Part shown: positions 1 through 9,040 of the stretch, piece by piece
Numbering within the stretch: position 1 is the stretch's first letter
Layout of the letters: the number at the start of each line of letters is the position of its first letter
Assembly (NCBI RefSeq): GCF_003814875.1
Contig: NZ_RKQF01000001.1
Location: 992,001 to 1,056,000, forward strand
DNA: 64,000 nucleotides
Reading direction: 5' to 3'
Source: Streptomyces sp. Ag109_O5-1
GTDB taxonomy: Bacteria > Actinomycetota > Actinomycetes > Streptomycetales > Streptomycetaceae
Made by a program: the position numbers and the translations under genes
The notes under the pieces: generated by a model
Databases searched by the model: none
Told to the model about the DNA's origin: nothing
Seen by the model: the letters and a program-made list of their open reading frames with translations, nothing else

Positions 1-938
1 CGAACGGCGGTGTCCCGGTCCACGTCAAGGTGATCACCGAGGGCTCGGAGGAGATGGGCACCGGCGGTCTGGAGCGGTACGCCGAGCAGCACCCCGAGCT
101 GCTGAAGGCGGACACGATCGTCATCGGCGACGCGGGCAACTTCCGCGTCGGGCTGCCGACCGTGACCACGACCCTGCGCGGAATGACCCTGGTACGCGTC
201 CAGATCGACACGCTTCAGGGCAATCTGCACTCCGGGCAGTTCGGTGGCGCCGCCCCGGACGCCCTGGCCGCGCTGATCCGTGTCCTGGACTCGCTGCGCG
301 CCGCGGACGGCTCGACGACGGTCGACGGGCTCGCGCCGGAGACGGGCTGGGAGGGGCTGGAGTACGACGAGGAGCAGTTCCGCAAGGACGCGAAGGTGCT
401 GGACGGCGTCGAGCTGATCGGTGACGGCTCGGTCGCGGACCGCATCTGGGCCCGTCCGGCGGTCACGGTGCTCGGCATCGACTGCCCGCCGGTGGTCGGC
501 GCCACCCCGTCGGTGCAGGCGGGCGCCCGCGCCCTGGTCAGCCTCCGGGTGCCGCCGGGTGTGGACGCGGCCGAGGCGAGCAAGCTGCTCCAGGCCCACC
601 TGGAGGCGCACACGCCGTGGGGTGCCCGGGTGAGCACGGAGCCGGTCGGCCAGGGCCAGCCGTTCCGCGCCGACACCAGCAGCCCGGCGTACCAGGCGAT
701 GGCCGAAGCGATGGCGGTCGCCTACCCGGGCGAGACGATGCAGTACGCCGGTCAGGGCGGCTCCATCCCGCTGTGCAACACCCTCGCGAGCCTCTACCCG
801 CAGGCGGAGATCCTGCTGATCGGCCTCAGCGAGCCGGAGGCGCAGATCCACGCGGTCGACGAGAGCGTCTCCCCCGAGGAGCTGGAGCGGCTGTCGGTGG
901 CGGAGGCGCTGTTCCTACGGAACTACGCGGCCGGCTGA
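1..938 (+). CDS. M20-family metallo-dipeptidase, C-terminal part (5' end outside window)
   Basis: The reading frame is already open at the left edge (codons from base 3) and ends at TGA 936-938, so only the C-terminal ~311 residues are here. The protein resembles the M20/ArgE/CPG2 amidohydrolases annotated as dipeptidases. An EGSEEMGTGG stretch matches the metal-site and catalytic Glu-Glu region of the family. It is followed by the dimerisation domain with an LHSGQFGG motif and by a late GGSIPL motif near a metal-ligand region. The metal ligands upstream of the Glu pair lie outside the window. Expected role: hydrolysis of di- or small peptides in the cytoplasm with a two-metal centre. The gene is followed by a hairpin terminator. 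Substrate is not determinable. Confidence 0.88.
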   Translation, partial: NGGVPVHVKVITEGSEEMGTGGLERYAEQHPELLKADTIVIGDAGNFRVGLPTVTTTLRGMTLVRVQIDTLQGNLHSGQFGGAAPDALAALIRVLDSLRAADGSTTVDGLAPETGWEGLEYDEEQFRKDAKVLDGVELIGDGSVADRIWARPAVTVLGIDCPPVVGATPSVQAGARALVSLRVPPGVDAAEASKLLQAHLEAHTPWGARVSTEPVGQGQPFRADTSSPAYQAMAEAMAVAYPGETMQYAGQGGSIPLCNTLASLYPQAEILLIGLSEPEAQIHAVDESVSPEELERLSVAEALFLRNYAAG

Positions 939-972
939 GGTGAGCGGCGGCCGGACGTACGCGGCCGGCTGA
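924..972. repeat. Duplicated gene end, two 15-bp direct copies
   Basis: The last bases of the M20 gene, including its stop (924-938), are repeated exactly at 958-972, 34 bp downstream. The second copy is outside the gene. It looks like a small slippage duplication of the stop-codon region. Confidence 0.6.
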
Positions 973-989
973 ACCGCTCTGCCGACGGC

Positions 990-1022
990 GAAGGACCCTC
1001 GTCCCCGGGGCGGGGGTCCTTC
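990..1022. terminator. Rho-independent-like terminator after the M20 gene
   Basis: GAAGGACCC at 990-998 pairs with GGGTCCTTC at 1014-1022 around a GC-rich loop that itself contains CCCCGGGG. It sits 51 bases after the M20 stop and just before the next gene, consistent with a terminator. No U tract follows, which is normal in Streptomyces. Confidence 0.7.
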
Positions 1023-1034
1023 TACGGTCTGGGC

Positions 1035-1757
1035 ATGGACGTCGTCGAGCTCCTCCCCCGGCTGCATCTGCTGCGCTTCCCGGTGGGCCAGGCGTACCTC
1101 TGGCACGACCCGGACACCGGCGCCTCGACGCTGATCGACGCCGGCCCGCTCGGCTCGGGCAGGCCGATCGCCGCCGCGCTCACCGCGCTGGGGCGGTCTC
1201 CTTCGGCCGTACGACGGATCGTCCTCACCCATTTCCACGAGGATCACGTCGGCGGAGCCGCCGAGTTCGCCGCTCTCAGCGGAGCCGAGGTGCTGGCCCA
1301 CCGGCTGGAGGCCCCGGTGATCCGGGGTGAACGCCCAGGCCCGCCGCCGGTGTTCGAGGAGTGGGAGCGTCCGATCCATGCCGAGGTGGCGAAGCAGCTG
1401 CCCGTCGGGGATCCGGTACCCCCGGACGAGATCACCGAAGTCCGCGACGGTGACGTCCTGGACTTCGGCGACGGGGCCCGGGTCATCCATGTCCCGGGTC
1501 ACACGGACGGCAGCATCGCACTCCATCTCCCTTCGCACAGCGTGCTGTTCACCGGGGACGCGGTGGCCGCCGCACCGGTCACCGGTTCGGCGATGCTCGG
1601 AGTGTTCAACCTCGACCGGGCGCGGGCCGTCGCCTCCTTCCGCCGGTTGGCCGCCCTGGAGACGCAGGTGGCGTGCTTCGGCCATGGCGATCCGGTGACC
1701 GCGAACGCATCACACGTGCTGGGTAAATCCGCGGACACCTACAAACCGCCGCGGTGA
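1035..1757 (+). CDS. MBL-fold metallo-hydrolase
   Basis: A 240-residue cytosolic protein of the metallo-beta-lactamase superfamily. The signature THFHEDH (about residues 65-71) provides the HxHxDH metal ligands. Further ligands are expected from His in VPGHTDGS (~155), Asp in FTGDAV and His in CFGHGDP near the C-terminus. This gives a full dinuclear metal site of the glyoxalase II/lactonase-like type. The ATG is preceded by TACGGT at 1023-1028 with a 6-nt gap and no ribosome site, so the mRNA is probably leaderless. It lies between the M20 terminator and the kinase-like gene, 10 bp upstream of the latter. Substrate unknown; a hydrolase of thioesters, lactones or similar esters is the family expectation. 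Confidence 0.85.
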   Translation: MDVVELLPRLHLLRFPVGQAYLWHDPDTGASTLIDAGPLGSGRPIAAALTALGRSPSAVRRIVLTHFHEDHVGGAAEFAALSGAEVLAHRLEAPVIRGERPGPPPVFEEWERPIHAEVAKQLPVGDPVPPDEITEVRDGDVLDFGDGARVIHVPGHTDGSIALHLPSHSVLFTGDAVAAAPVTGSAMLGVFNLDRARAVASFRRLAALETQVACFGHGDPVTANASHVLGKSADTYKPPR

Positions 1758-1767
1758 CCATGGAGGC

Positions 1768-2823
1768 ATGACCGAGACCACGCGCCGTATCACCGCCCAC
1801 GCCGACATCGCGACCTCCCTGGCCCTGCTGAGCGACGTCGAGCTGGCCGAGCTGGTCGCGGCGGGCGAGTCGCTGGGCACGGGGGTCGGCGGCAGAGCCG
1901 TCCGGATCACGGTGGACGGCAGCGCGGTGTTCGTGAAGCGGATCCCCCTGACCGACCGGGAGCGGGGCCCGCTGCACGTCCGCTCCACCGCGAACCTCTA
2001 CGGCCTGCCGCCTTACTGCCACTACGGCATGGGTGCCGTCTGCGGCCCTGGATTCAACGCCTGGCGGGAGCTGGCCGCGCACACGGAGACGACGAACTGG
2101 GTACTGACCGGGCGCTTCCCCGGCTTCCCGCTGCTCCACCACTGGCGGGTGCTGCCGGACACGGCCCACCCGCTGCCCGACGAACTCGCGGACGTCGAGA
2201 AGGCGGTGGCCTATTGGGGCGGCTCAACGGGCCTGCGTGACCGCATCGAGGGTCTTCGGGACGCCTCCGCGAGCATGACCCTGTTCCTGGAGCACTTCCC
2301 GTCCACCCTGCACGACTGGCTGGACGCCGAGCTGCGCACGGACCGGGCGGATGCGGCCTGCGCCCGAGTGGCGCGGCAACTGGAGGAATTGACGTCCTTC
2401 CTCCACACACGGCAGCTCCTGCATCTGGATGCCCACTTCCGCAACATCCTCACCGACGGCCGGGAGCTGTACCTCACCGACTTCGGGCTCTCACTCAGCT
2501 CCCGTTTCCGACTCACGCCCGACGAGCGGGACTTCTTCGACCGGCATCGGCACTACGACCGCGCGTACACCTCCTACCACCTGGTGATCTGGCTCGTCAC
2601 CGCCCTGTACGGGTACCGGGGTGAGGAGCGGACGGAGTTCGTGCGGGCCTGCGCCGACGGGCGGCGGCCCGAGGGGATCCCCCGGGGCGCCGCCGAGTTG
2701 GTGGTCCGGCACGCCCCGCTCACCTTGGGCATGGAGGACTTCTTCCGGCGGCTGGGCCAGGAGAGCCGGCTGACGCCGTTTCCGTACCCGGACGGCTACA
2801 GCAGCTGCACGCTCTCCGCGTAG
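1768..2823 (+). CDS. Protein kinase-like / phosphotransferase-fold protein
   Basis: A 351-residue protein with kinase-fold signatures. FVKR (about residue 52) could supply the ATP-binding Lys. HLDAHFRNIL (~217) matches the HxDxxxxN catalytic loop, and LTDFG (~233) gives the Mg-binding Asp. The glycine-rich loop is atypical (LGTGVGGRAV), so it is closer to aminoglycoside-phosphotransferase or atypical kinases than to the bacterial Hanks kinases such as the one at 16322-18310. No membrane segment is seen. It starts 10 bp after the MBL gene, so the two may be co-transcribed. Its 3' end overlaps the convergent oppF by 28 bp. Substrate unknown. Confidence 0.75.
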   Translation: MTETTRRITAHADIATSLALLSDVELAELVAAGESLGTGVGGRAVRITVDGSAVFVKRIPLTDRERGPLHVRSTANLYGLPPYCHYGMGAVCGPGFNAWRELAAHTETTNWVLTGRFPGFPLLHHWRVLPDTAHPLPDELADVEKAVAYWGGSTGLRDRIEGLRDASASMTLFLEHFPSTLHDWLDAELRTDRADAACARVARQLEELTSFLHTRQLLHLDAHFRNILTDGRELYLTDFGLSLSSRFRLTPDERDFFDRHRHYDRAYTSYHLVIWLVTALYGYRGEERTEFVRACADGRRPEGIPRGAAELVVRHAPLTLGMEDFFRRLGQESRLTPFPYPDGYSSCTLSA

Positions 2824-3848
2824 TGGCAGGCGACCGGGTTGCCGCCGCCCCGGTCGACCAGGTCCGGTACCTGTTCGACGCAGGCGGTGCGTTCGCTGTC
2901 CGTGAGCTGCCCGGCGAACTTGGGGCAGCGGGTGCGGAAGCGGCAGCCGCTGGGCGGGCGGACCGGGCTCGGGACGTCGCCCTGGACGGTGATCCGTTTC
3001 CGGGCGCGTTCCTTGCGCGGGTCGGGCAGCGGGATCGCGGAGACGAGGGCCTGGGTGTAGGGGTGCGCGGGGCGGGCGAACAGCTGCCGGGCGGGGGCGA
3101 TCTCGACCAGGCGGCCCAGGTACATCACCGCGACCCGGCTGGCGACATGGCGCATGACGGAGAGGTCGTGGGCCACGAAGAGGAAGGACAGGCCGAGTTC
3201 GGACTGGAGGTCCATGAGCAGGTTCAGGACGCCCGCCTGGATGGACACGTCCAGCGCGGAGACCGGCTCGTCCAGCACGATCACCTTGGGGCGCAGCGCC
3301 AACGCCCGTGCGATGCCGATGCGTTGGCGCTGGCCGCCGGAGAACTCGTGCGCGAAGCGGTTGCCGTGCTCGGGGTTGAGGCCGACGAGCCGGAGCAGTT
3401 CGCGTACCTCGTCGCCCGCGCCGGGGCCGTAGCGGCCGTGGATGCGCAGGGGTTCGGCGACGATCTCGTGGACGGAGAGCCGGGGGTCGAGGGATGCGTA
3501 CGGGTCCTGGAAGACGATCTGCAACTCACGTCGCAGGGGCCGCATCTGATGTCTGCTCAGCGTGGTGAGGTCGTGGTCCCGGTAGCGGACCGTGCCGGAG
3601 GTGGCGTTCTCCAGGCGGAGCAGGGTGCGGGAGATCGTCGTCTTTCCGGAGCCGGACTCGCCGACCAGACCGAGGGTCTCGTTCTCGTGCAGGTCGAAGG
3701 AGACCCCGCAGACGGCGTGCACATCACCGATCCGGCGGCGGACGACGCCCTTCGACATCACCGGGAAGTGTTTGACGAGGTCGCGGACCTGGAGGACGGG
3801 TTCCCCGGTGCCGCCGTGGCCGGGCAGCGGGGGCAGTGGAGCGGTCAT
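2796..3848 (-). CDS. oppF: Oligopeptide ABC importer, ATP-binding subunit F
   Basis: A 350-residue ABC ATPase of the OppF/DppF type. Walker A is GESGSGKTT, the signature is [15 protein letters not shown], Walker B is [12 protein letters not shown] and the H-loop His lies in VAHDLS. The family-specific C-terminal extension contains the cysteine-rich [10 protein letters not shown] stretch typical of peptide importers. It forms the cytoplasmic heterodimer with OppD to drive uptake. The ATG overlaps the oppD stop as ATGA, giving translational coupling, and it is the last gene of the five-gene operon. The start chosen is at the overlap because the reading frame upstream is only open in the wrong context. 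The 3' end overlaps the convergent kinase-like gene. Confidence 0.93.
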   Translation of the reverse strand: MTAPLPPLPGHGGTGEPVLQVRDLVKHFPVMSKGVVRRRIGDVHAVCGVSFDLHENETLGLVGESGSGKTTISRTLLRLENATSGTVRYRDHDLTTLSRHQMRPLRRELQIVFQDPYASLDPRLSVHEIVAEPLRIHGRYGPGAGDEVRELLRLVGLNPEHGNRFAHEFSGGQRQRIGIARALALRPKVIVLDEPVSALDVSIQAGVLNLLMDLQSELGLSFLFVAHDLSVMRHVASRVAVMYLGRLVEIAPARQLFARPAHPYTQALVSAIPLPDPRKERARKRITVQGDVPSPVRPPSGCRFRTRCPKFAGQLTDSERTACVEQVPDLVDRGGGNPVACHYAESVQLL

Positions 3849-4993
3849 CGGGCATCGTCCTCCAGGTCGGCGAACCGGGCCAGGGCCTCGGTGTCGGCGC
3901 CGACGGCGTCGAAGACCTCGCCGGCCGCCGTGTCGACGAGTTCGTCGGCGAAGTGGCAGGCGCTGCGGTGGGCGTCGGATCCGGCCGGGCGCAGGGCCGG
4001 TTCCGTGGTGTCGCAGGGCTCCCGGCGCATCGGGCAGCGGGGGGCGAAGGGGCAGCCCGGTGGCAGGTTGAGCAGCGAGGGCGGGGAGCCGGTGATGGGG
4101 GTCAGGCGGTCCTCCTCGCGGTCGAGGCGGGGCAGGGAGCCGAGCAGGCCGAGGGTGTAGGGCATGCGCGGGGTGTAGAAGATGTCCTCGACCGAGCCGG
4201 TCTCCACGATCCGTCCCGCGTACATGACGGCGACCCGGTCGGTGTGCCCGGCGACCACCCCGAGGTCGTGGGTGATCAGGACCAGCGCGGCCCCGGTCTC
4301 GGCGCGGGCGGCCTCCAGGGCCTCCAGGATCTGGGCCTGGACGGTGACGTCGAGGGCGGTGGTGGGCTCGTCGGCGATGATCACGTCCGGGTCGTTGGCG
4401 ATCGCGATGGCGATGACGACCCGCTGGCGCATACCGCCGGAAAGTTCGTGCGGATAGCTGTCGACGCGCCGTTCGGGGCTCGGTATGCCGACCGTGCCGA
4501 GGAGTTCCACGGCGCGTTCGCGGGCCGGGCGTTTGCCGAGCCGGGGGTTGTGTCTGAGCAGGGTCTCGGTGATCTGGTAGCCGACCGTGTAGACGGGGTT
4601 GAGGGAGGTCATCGGGTCCTGGAAGACCATGGCGATGCCGCTGCCCCGTACGTCGGACAGCCGGCCGTCGGACATGCCGAGCAGTTCGGTGCCGTCGAAC
4701 CGCACGGAGCCGCGTACCCGGGCCGAGCCGGGCAGCAGCCCCATCACGGCCAGCGCGGTGACCGACTTGCCGGAGCCGGACTCGCCGACGATGCCCAGCG
4801 CCTCGCCGCGCTCCAGCCGGTAGCCGACGCCGCGTACGGCCCGTACGACACCGTCCTCGGTGGGGAACTCCACGCTCAGGTCCTCGACCTCGAGCACGGC
4901 CCCGGACTCCTCGCCCCTGCCCACCACCCGGTCGACGCCCTTGCTGACGCCGTCGCTCGCGCCGTTGCCGTTGCCTGTGTCGGTGGCCGTCAC
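3845..4993 (-). CDS. oppD: Oligopeptide ABC importer, ATP-binding subunit D
   Basis: A 382-residue ABC ATPase of the OppD/DppD type: Walker [10 protein letters not shown], signature [12 protein letters not shown], Walker [14 protein letters not shown]-loop THDLG, and a C-terminal Cys motif GCPFAPRCP. It has an unusually long acidic tail after that motif. The GTG start at 4993 overlaps the oppC stop as GTGA. The N-terminus has a low-complexity Gly/Asn/Asp segment before the ATPase domain. Together with OppF it energises peptide import across the membrane through OppB/OppC. Ends in an ATGA overlap with oppF. Confidence 0.93.
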   Translation of the reverse strand: MTATDTGNGNGASDGVSKGVDRVVGRGEESGAVLEVEDLSVEFPTEDGVVRAVRGVGYRLERGEALGIVGESGSGKSVTALAVMGLLPGSARVRGSVRFDGTELLGMSDGRLSDVRGSGIAMVFQDPMTSLNPVYTVGYQITETLLRHNPRLGKRPARERAVELLGTVGIPSPERRVDSYPHELSGGMRQRVVIAIAIANDPDVIIADEPTTALDVTVQAQILEALEAARAETGAALVLITHDLGVVAGHTDRVAVMYAGRIVETGSVEDIFYTPRMPYTLGLLGSLPRLDREEDRLTPITGSPPSLLNLPPGCPFAPRCPMRREPCDTTEPALRPAGSDAHRSACHFADELVDTAAGEVFDAVGADTEALARFADLEDDAR

Positions 4994-5910
4994 TGTCGCA
5001 CCCTTTGCTGCCGGGGGTCGAAGGCGTCGCGCAACCCGTCGCCGATGAAGTTGATGGTGAGGGCGATGGCGATGATGAAGGCGCCGGGGATGTAGAAGAG
5101 CCAGGGCCGGGTGTCGACCGCCGTCTGCGCCTGGGCGACCAGCAACCCGAGGGAGGTGTCCGGGGGTTGGACACCGAAGCCCAGGAAGGACAGGGCGGTC
5201 TCGGTGAGGATGCCGGTGGCGACCAGGATCGTGGCATTGACGATGATCGGGCCGAGCGCGTTGGGCAGCAGATGCCGGAAGATGATCCGGGTGTCCGACG
5301 CTCCGAGTGCCCGGGCGGCCTCCACGAACTCCTTCTCCCGCAGCGACAGCACCGACGAGCGCACCACCCGCGACACGTACGCCCAGGTCAGTCCTGCGAT
5401 CACCACCGCGATCCAGTACCAGGAGCCGCCGCTGCGCGAGGAGATGACCAGCGCGATCGCGAACAGCGGGAGCGTCAGCACCAGATCGGCGATGCGCATC
5501 ATGAGCGCGTCGACGAACCCCCGGTAGAAGCCCGCCACCGCTCCCCACACCGAGCCGACCAGGGTGGAGCCGAGCGCGATCAGGATGGCGATCTTCAGTG
5601 AGGTCTGGGTGCCGCGCATCACCTGGGCGTAGGCGTCGTACCCGGACGAGTCGGTGCCGAACGGGTGTTTCCAGGACGGTGGTTGGGAGTTGTCGGGGGT
5701 GAACTTGGCGTACGAGTAGTGCCAGAAGTGCGGGCCGATGAACGCCCACAGCACGATCAGCACGAAGACGACCAGACTGATCATCGCTGCCCGGTGGCGC
5801 ACGAAGCGGCGCAGGACGAGTTGGGTCTGGCTGCGCTGCACGACGGTGAACTCGTGGTCCGTTTCCGCCGGTTGGGTGCCTGTCGGCCCGAGTGCCCCGA
5901 TGTCAGTCAT
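4990..5910 (-). CDS. oppC: Oligopeptide ABC importer, permease subunit C
   Basis: A 306-residue inner-membrane permease of the OppC/DppC family. After a soluble N-terminus there is a first membrane helix (about residues 44-62), then an extracytoplasmic loop, then five further helices. The binding-protein-dependent permease signature is seen around [20 protein letters not shown], which forms the EAA coupling loop contacting the ATPases. Its first codons overlap oppB by 8 nt, and its stop overlaps the oppD start by 4 nt, so the permease and ATPase genes are translationally coupled. Confidence 0.93.
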   Translation of the reverse strand: MTDIGALGPTGTQPAETDHEFTVVQRSQTQLVLRRFVRHRAAMISLVVFVLIVLWAFIGPHFWHYSYAKFTPDNSQPPSWKHPFGTDSSGYDAYAQVMRGTQTSLKIAILIALGSTLVGSVWGAVAGFYRGFVDALMMRIADLVLTLPLFAIALVISSRSGGSWYWIAVVIAGLTWAYVSRVVRSSVLSLREKEFVEAARALGASDTRIIFRHLLPNALGPIIVNATILVATGILTETALSFLGFGVQPPDTSLGLLVAQAQTAVDTRPWLFYIPGAFIIAIALTINFIGDGLRDAFDPRQQRVRQ

Positions 5911-6889
5911 AGCGGATCCTCGGGTCGAGTACGGCGTACAGGAGGTCTGCGAAGAGGTTGAAGACGATGACGACGACGGCGGACAGCAGCAGCCAGGCCA
6001 TGGTCCGGTAGACGTCGAGGGTGGTGGCGGCCTGGACGAGCATCTCGCCCATGCCGTGCCACTGGAAGATCGTCTCCGTGATGACCGCGCCGCCGAGGAT
6101 GATCGCGATGTCGAGGGCGGTGACCGTGGCGAGCGGGATCAGCGCGGTGCGCAGCGCGTGCCGGGTCAGCACCTTGCCGCGCCTGAGCCCCTTGGCACGG
6201 GCGAGGCGGACGTAGTCGCTGTCCATGACCTCGAGCATGGAGGCGCGGGTGTAGCGGGTCCAGGAAGCGAAGGAGACGAGTGCGAGCGTGATGGTGGGCA
6301 GGATGAGATGGCCGATGCGGTCGGTGAACTCGTTCCAGGTGGTGTCCACGTCGAGGTACGGCGACTTCTCGCCGATGGTGCCGAGGAACTGGCTGCCGGT
6401 CTCCTGGTTGAACCAGATTCCGGCCTGCTTGAGCAGCACCGCGAACCAGAAGACGGGCATGGCGAGGAACAGGAAGCCGAAGAAGGTGATGGTGTAGTCG
6501 GCGGCGCTGTACTGGCGGATCGCGCTGAACACGCCGAAGACGACGGACATCACCAGGGCGAGCAGCATGGCCGCGGCGACCAGGGTGACGGTGACCCGGA
6601 AGCGGGTGAACAGGTCGTGCCCGATGTCGAGGTTGGCCTGGACGGACGGGCCCCAGTCACCGTGCAGGACACCGGTGATCCAGTTCCAGTAGCGCTCCAC
6701 CGCCGGTTGGTCGGCGTGGATGTGGCGGGCGAAGGCGGCCACGGCTGCCTTGCTGGGCGCGGGCTGCCGTGAGGTGGCGAAATTGGCCACCGGGTCGCCC
6801 GAGTTGACGACGACCAGGAACACGATGAACGTCGAGACGATCAGGACGGGTATCGAGACGAGGATGCGGCGCACGGCGTAGGCGAGCAT
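5903..6889 (-). CDS. oppB: Oligopeptide ABC importer, permease subunit B
   Basis: A 328-residue permease of the OppB/DppB family, starting with the characteristic short N-terminal tail and membrane helix (AVRRILVSIPVLIVSTFIVF). The EAA loop is in DYVRLARAKGLRRGKVLTRH. The C-terminus ends with the usual ALLDPRIRY-like sequence (VLDPRIRYD). A GAGAAG ribosome site lies 6 nt before ATG. It follows oppA by 76 nt that contain a strong hairpin, which is the usual arrangement for making more binding protein than permease. Confidence 0.93.
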   Translation of the reverse strand: MLAYAVRRILVSIPVLIVSTFIVFLVVVNSGDPVANFATSRQPAPSKAAVAAFARHIHADQPAVERYWNWITGVLHGDWGPSVQANLDIGHDLFTRFRVTVTLVAAAMLLALVMSVVFGVFSAIRQYSAADYTITFFGFLFLAMPVFWFAVLLKQAGIWFNQETGSQFLGTIGEKSPYLDVDTTWNEFTDRIGHLILPTITLALVSFASWTRYTRASMLEVMDSDYVRLARAKGLRRGKVLTRHALRTALIPLATVTALDIAIILGGAVITETIFQWHGMGEMLVQAATTLDVYRTMAWLLLSAVVVIVFNLFADLLYAVLDPRIRYD

Positions 6890-6909
6890 GCGGTCTTCTC
6901 TCGAGGAGG

Positions 6910-6936
6910 CCCGGCCCCGGGGTCACCGGGGCCGGG
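6910..6936. terminator. Intercistronic hairpin between oppA and oppB
   Basis: CCCGGCCCCGG at 6910-6920 pairs perfectly with CCGGGGCCGGG at 6926-6936 across a 5-nt loop. It lies in the oppA-oppB gap on the transcribed (minus) strand. Such hairpins commonly protect the binding-protein message or attenuate downstream transcription, so OppA is made in excess over the permease. Role here is inferred from position. Confidence 0.75.
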
Positions 6937-6965
6937 AATCGGATCCGACTGGGTCCCAGGGAGGG

Positions 6966-8783
6966 TTACTTCTTGAGACCCCACTCGCCGACGTTGTACG
7001 GAGGTCCGACGTTGGTGGAGTTGTTGCGCATGTTCACGAACCGGGTCTGTACCGCGAGGAAGGTGGGCTTCTGGTACAGCGGCAGCACGTAGGCGTCGTT
7101 CACCATGATCTGGTCGGCCTGGTTGAGCATGGCGGCGGCCTTGGTCGCGTCCGTTTCGCCGATGGCCTGGCTGATCAGGGAGTCGACCTGCTTGTTGCTG
7201 TAGCCGCCGAAGTTGCCGCCGCCCCCGGTGGACCAGTTCTGCTGGGCGCCGCTGATCGGGAACGGTGAGGCGACCCAGGCGAAGACGATGATGTCGTACT
7301 GGTGGCCGGACAGGACCGTGCCGAGGTCGGCGGCGCCGATCGGTTTGATCGTGACCTTGATACCGAGGTTGGCGAGGTCGCTCTGCAGGATCTGGCACTC
7401 GCTCTGCCGGATCTGGTTGCCGGTTGTGTAGCGGCAGTTGAAGGGTCCGACGGTCTTGCCGTCCGGGGTCTTCAGCGCGGTGCCGACTCCGGTGAACTTG
7501 GCGTCGGTGAGGTACTTCTTGGCCTTGGTGAGGTCACCCGAGCCCTGGCCGCTGGCGCTCACCACGTCCTGGTAACCGGCCTGTCCGGGCACGTAGTTGT
7601 GGTTGCCGAGCTGCTTCACGCTGGGATCGAACTGGGCGACCGTCTTGGCCATGATGTCCTTGACGTTGATGGCCGTGAACATCGCCTGCCGCAAGGCCAG
7701 ATACTTGCCGAGCACCGGGTTGTGCAGGTTGAGGTCGAAGTGCTCCCAGGTCAGCCCGTTGCCGATGGTGTAGGTGACGTTGGGGATGGCTTTGACCTGG
7801 TTGACGAGGTCGACCTCGGGCTGCGGGTAGATGCCCTGGACCTCGTTGTTGCGCAACGCGATCGGCTCCTGGGTGGCGTCCGAGATCACCTTGAAGATCA
7901 GCCTTTGCAGGGTGGCCTTCTGCCCCGTCCACTTCGGGTCCGGCTCGTAGGTGGCGTGGTCGTTGTCGACCCACTCGGTCATCTTGTACGGGCCCGCGGT
8001 CGCGTACTTGGTGGGCGGGGTCTTCTGGAAGTACTGCCAGCCCTGGGTCATCTGGGCGGCCGTCATGTGTGCCGCGTCACCGGCCGTGGCACCGGAGAGC
8101 TTCTCGGCGACGTGCGCCGGATACAGCGGATAGCCCGCGCCGAACAGGGACTTCCAGTCCGAGTACGGCTTGGCCATCACCACGGTGACGGTCTTGCCGC
8201 CGTCGGAGCCGGTGACCGACTTGATCCGGTCGTAGCCGGCGGTGCTCTGCGGCAGACAGCCCTTGGTCTGGGTGGAGTCGCTGGCGGGCGGCGGCGGACA
8301 ATCCTTGCCGTCGTTGGTGCGCCAGTAGTAGACGAAGTCGTCGGCGGTGATCGCGGTGCCGTCGTTCCAGGACGCCTTGGGGTTGATCTTGTAGACGAGG
8401 GTCTGCGGGCTGGCGCTCGTCTGGGTCGCCGAGGCCATCAGGTCGGTGTTGAGTTTGACGGTGAAGTCCGGCTGCGGGATGTAGACCTGGGGCAGCACGG
8501 GGCTCAGCGCCTCGGCGTTCTCGAAGGTGTTGCCGTTGGTGTCCTGAACGTTCCACTGCTGGACGTTCTTCTCGATGACATAGGTGAACGTGCCGCCGGT
8601 CTTGGTGGCACCGGAGTTGCAGGTGTCGGCCTTGCCCTGGGTGGAGCAGGACGTGAGACCGGCCGAGGTGCCCTTGCTGCCGCTGCCCCCGCCGCCTCCC
8701 CCGCTGCTGCAGGCGGCGAGCGCCAGGACGAGCCCGGCGGTCAGTGCGAGTCCCCTTGTGAGGGCCGAAGAGTGCGCGCGCAT
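6966..8783 (-). CDS. oppA: Oligopeptide ABC importer, substrate-binding lipoprotein
   Basis: A 605-residue family 5 solute-binding protein. The signal peptide ends in LALAACSSGG, a lipobox with Cys at about residue 25, followed by a glycine-rich linker, so it is anchored to the outer face of the membrane. A family 5 core follows, with a SWNDGTAITADDFVYYW motif characteristic of peptide-binding proteins. It captures oligopeptides for OppBCDF. The start is set by a strong AAGGAGGG ribosome site 3-4 nt upstream of ATG 8783; an upstream in-frame extension to 8978 lacks a signal-peptide context. First gene of the operon. The sequence is not close enough to assign it to the developmental BldK importer. 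Confidence 0.92.
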   Translation of the reverse strand: MRAHSSALTRGLALTAGLVLALAACSSGGGGGGSGSKGTSAGLTSCSTQGKADTCNSGATKTGGTFTYVIEKNVQQWNVQDTNGNTFENAEALSPVLPQVYIPQPDFTVKLNTDLMASATQTSASPQTLVYKINPKASWNDGTAITADDFVYYWRTNDGKDCPPPPASDSTQTKGCLPQSTAGYDRIKSVTGSDGGKTVTVVMAKPYSDWKSLFGAGYPLYPAHVAEKLSGATAGDAAHMTAAQMTQGWQYFQKTPPTKYATAGPYKMTEWVDNDHATYEPDPKWTGQKATLQRLIFKVISDATQEPIALRNNEVQGIYPQPEVDLVNQVKAIPNVTYTIGNGLTWEHFDLNLHNPVLGKYLALRQAMFTAINVKDIMAKTVAQFDPSVKQLGNHNYVPGQAGYQDVVSASGQGSGDLTKAKKYLTDAKFTGVGTALKTPDGKTVGPFNCRYTTGNQIRQSECQILQSDLANLGIKVTIKPIGAADLGTVLSGHQYDIIVFAWVASPFPISGAQQNWSTGGGGNFGGYSNKQVDSLISQAIGETDATKAAAMLNQADQIMVNDAYVLPLYQKPTFLAVQTRFVNMRNNSTNVGPPYNVGEWGLKK

Positions 8784-9040
8784 GTCCCTCCTTCGACCGG
8801 AGGATGTCCGGCCTGTGCACGGCGGCCAGCGGCCGCAAGGAAGTTGAGCTGCGCACCGACGGTAGAGCGTTTGTGTACCTCCTTCACGTTCTTGTTCATA
8901 CCGGGACGGCTTCAATTCCCCCTCGCTCAGCCCTAGGAATCCCCCGCCCCGGGCAAAGTCCTCTACACACGCCCCCAAAATGCCAAAGTCCCCACCAACC
9001 CCACTGGGATGGGGGAGACTTGACAGTCAGTCAAGCCATG
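8784..9040. promoter_or_regulatory. Upstream region of the opp operon with a 17-bp inverted repeat
   Basis: This 257-bp gap separates the NUDIX stop from oppA and must hold the opp promoter (minus strand). CTTGAC at 9019-9024 and GTCAAG at 9030-9035 form an inverted repeat with a 5-bp centre, 6 bp beyond the NUDIX stop. It could be an operator or a weak terminator. No confident -10/-35 pair was found. A short open frame starting ATGAACAAGAAC on the minus strand lies nearer oppA but has no clear ribosome site. Confidence 0.4.

Noticed and set aside
6966..8783. BldK developmental importer
   Set aside because: The operon is a peptide importer, but the binding protein and gene order do not specifically match BldK as I know it.
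7302..8936. Long plus-strand open frame opposite oppA (544 codons)
   Set aside because: Caused by high G+C on the opposite strand of a clear family 5 binding protein; no domain, and codon use follows the antisense pattern.
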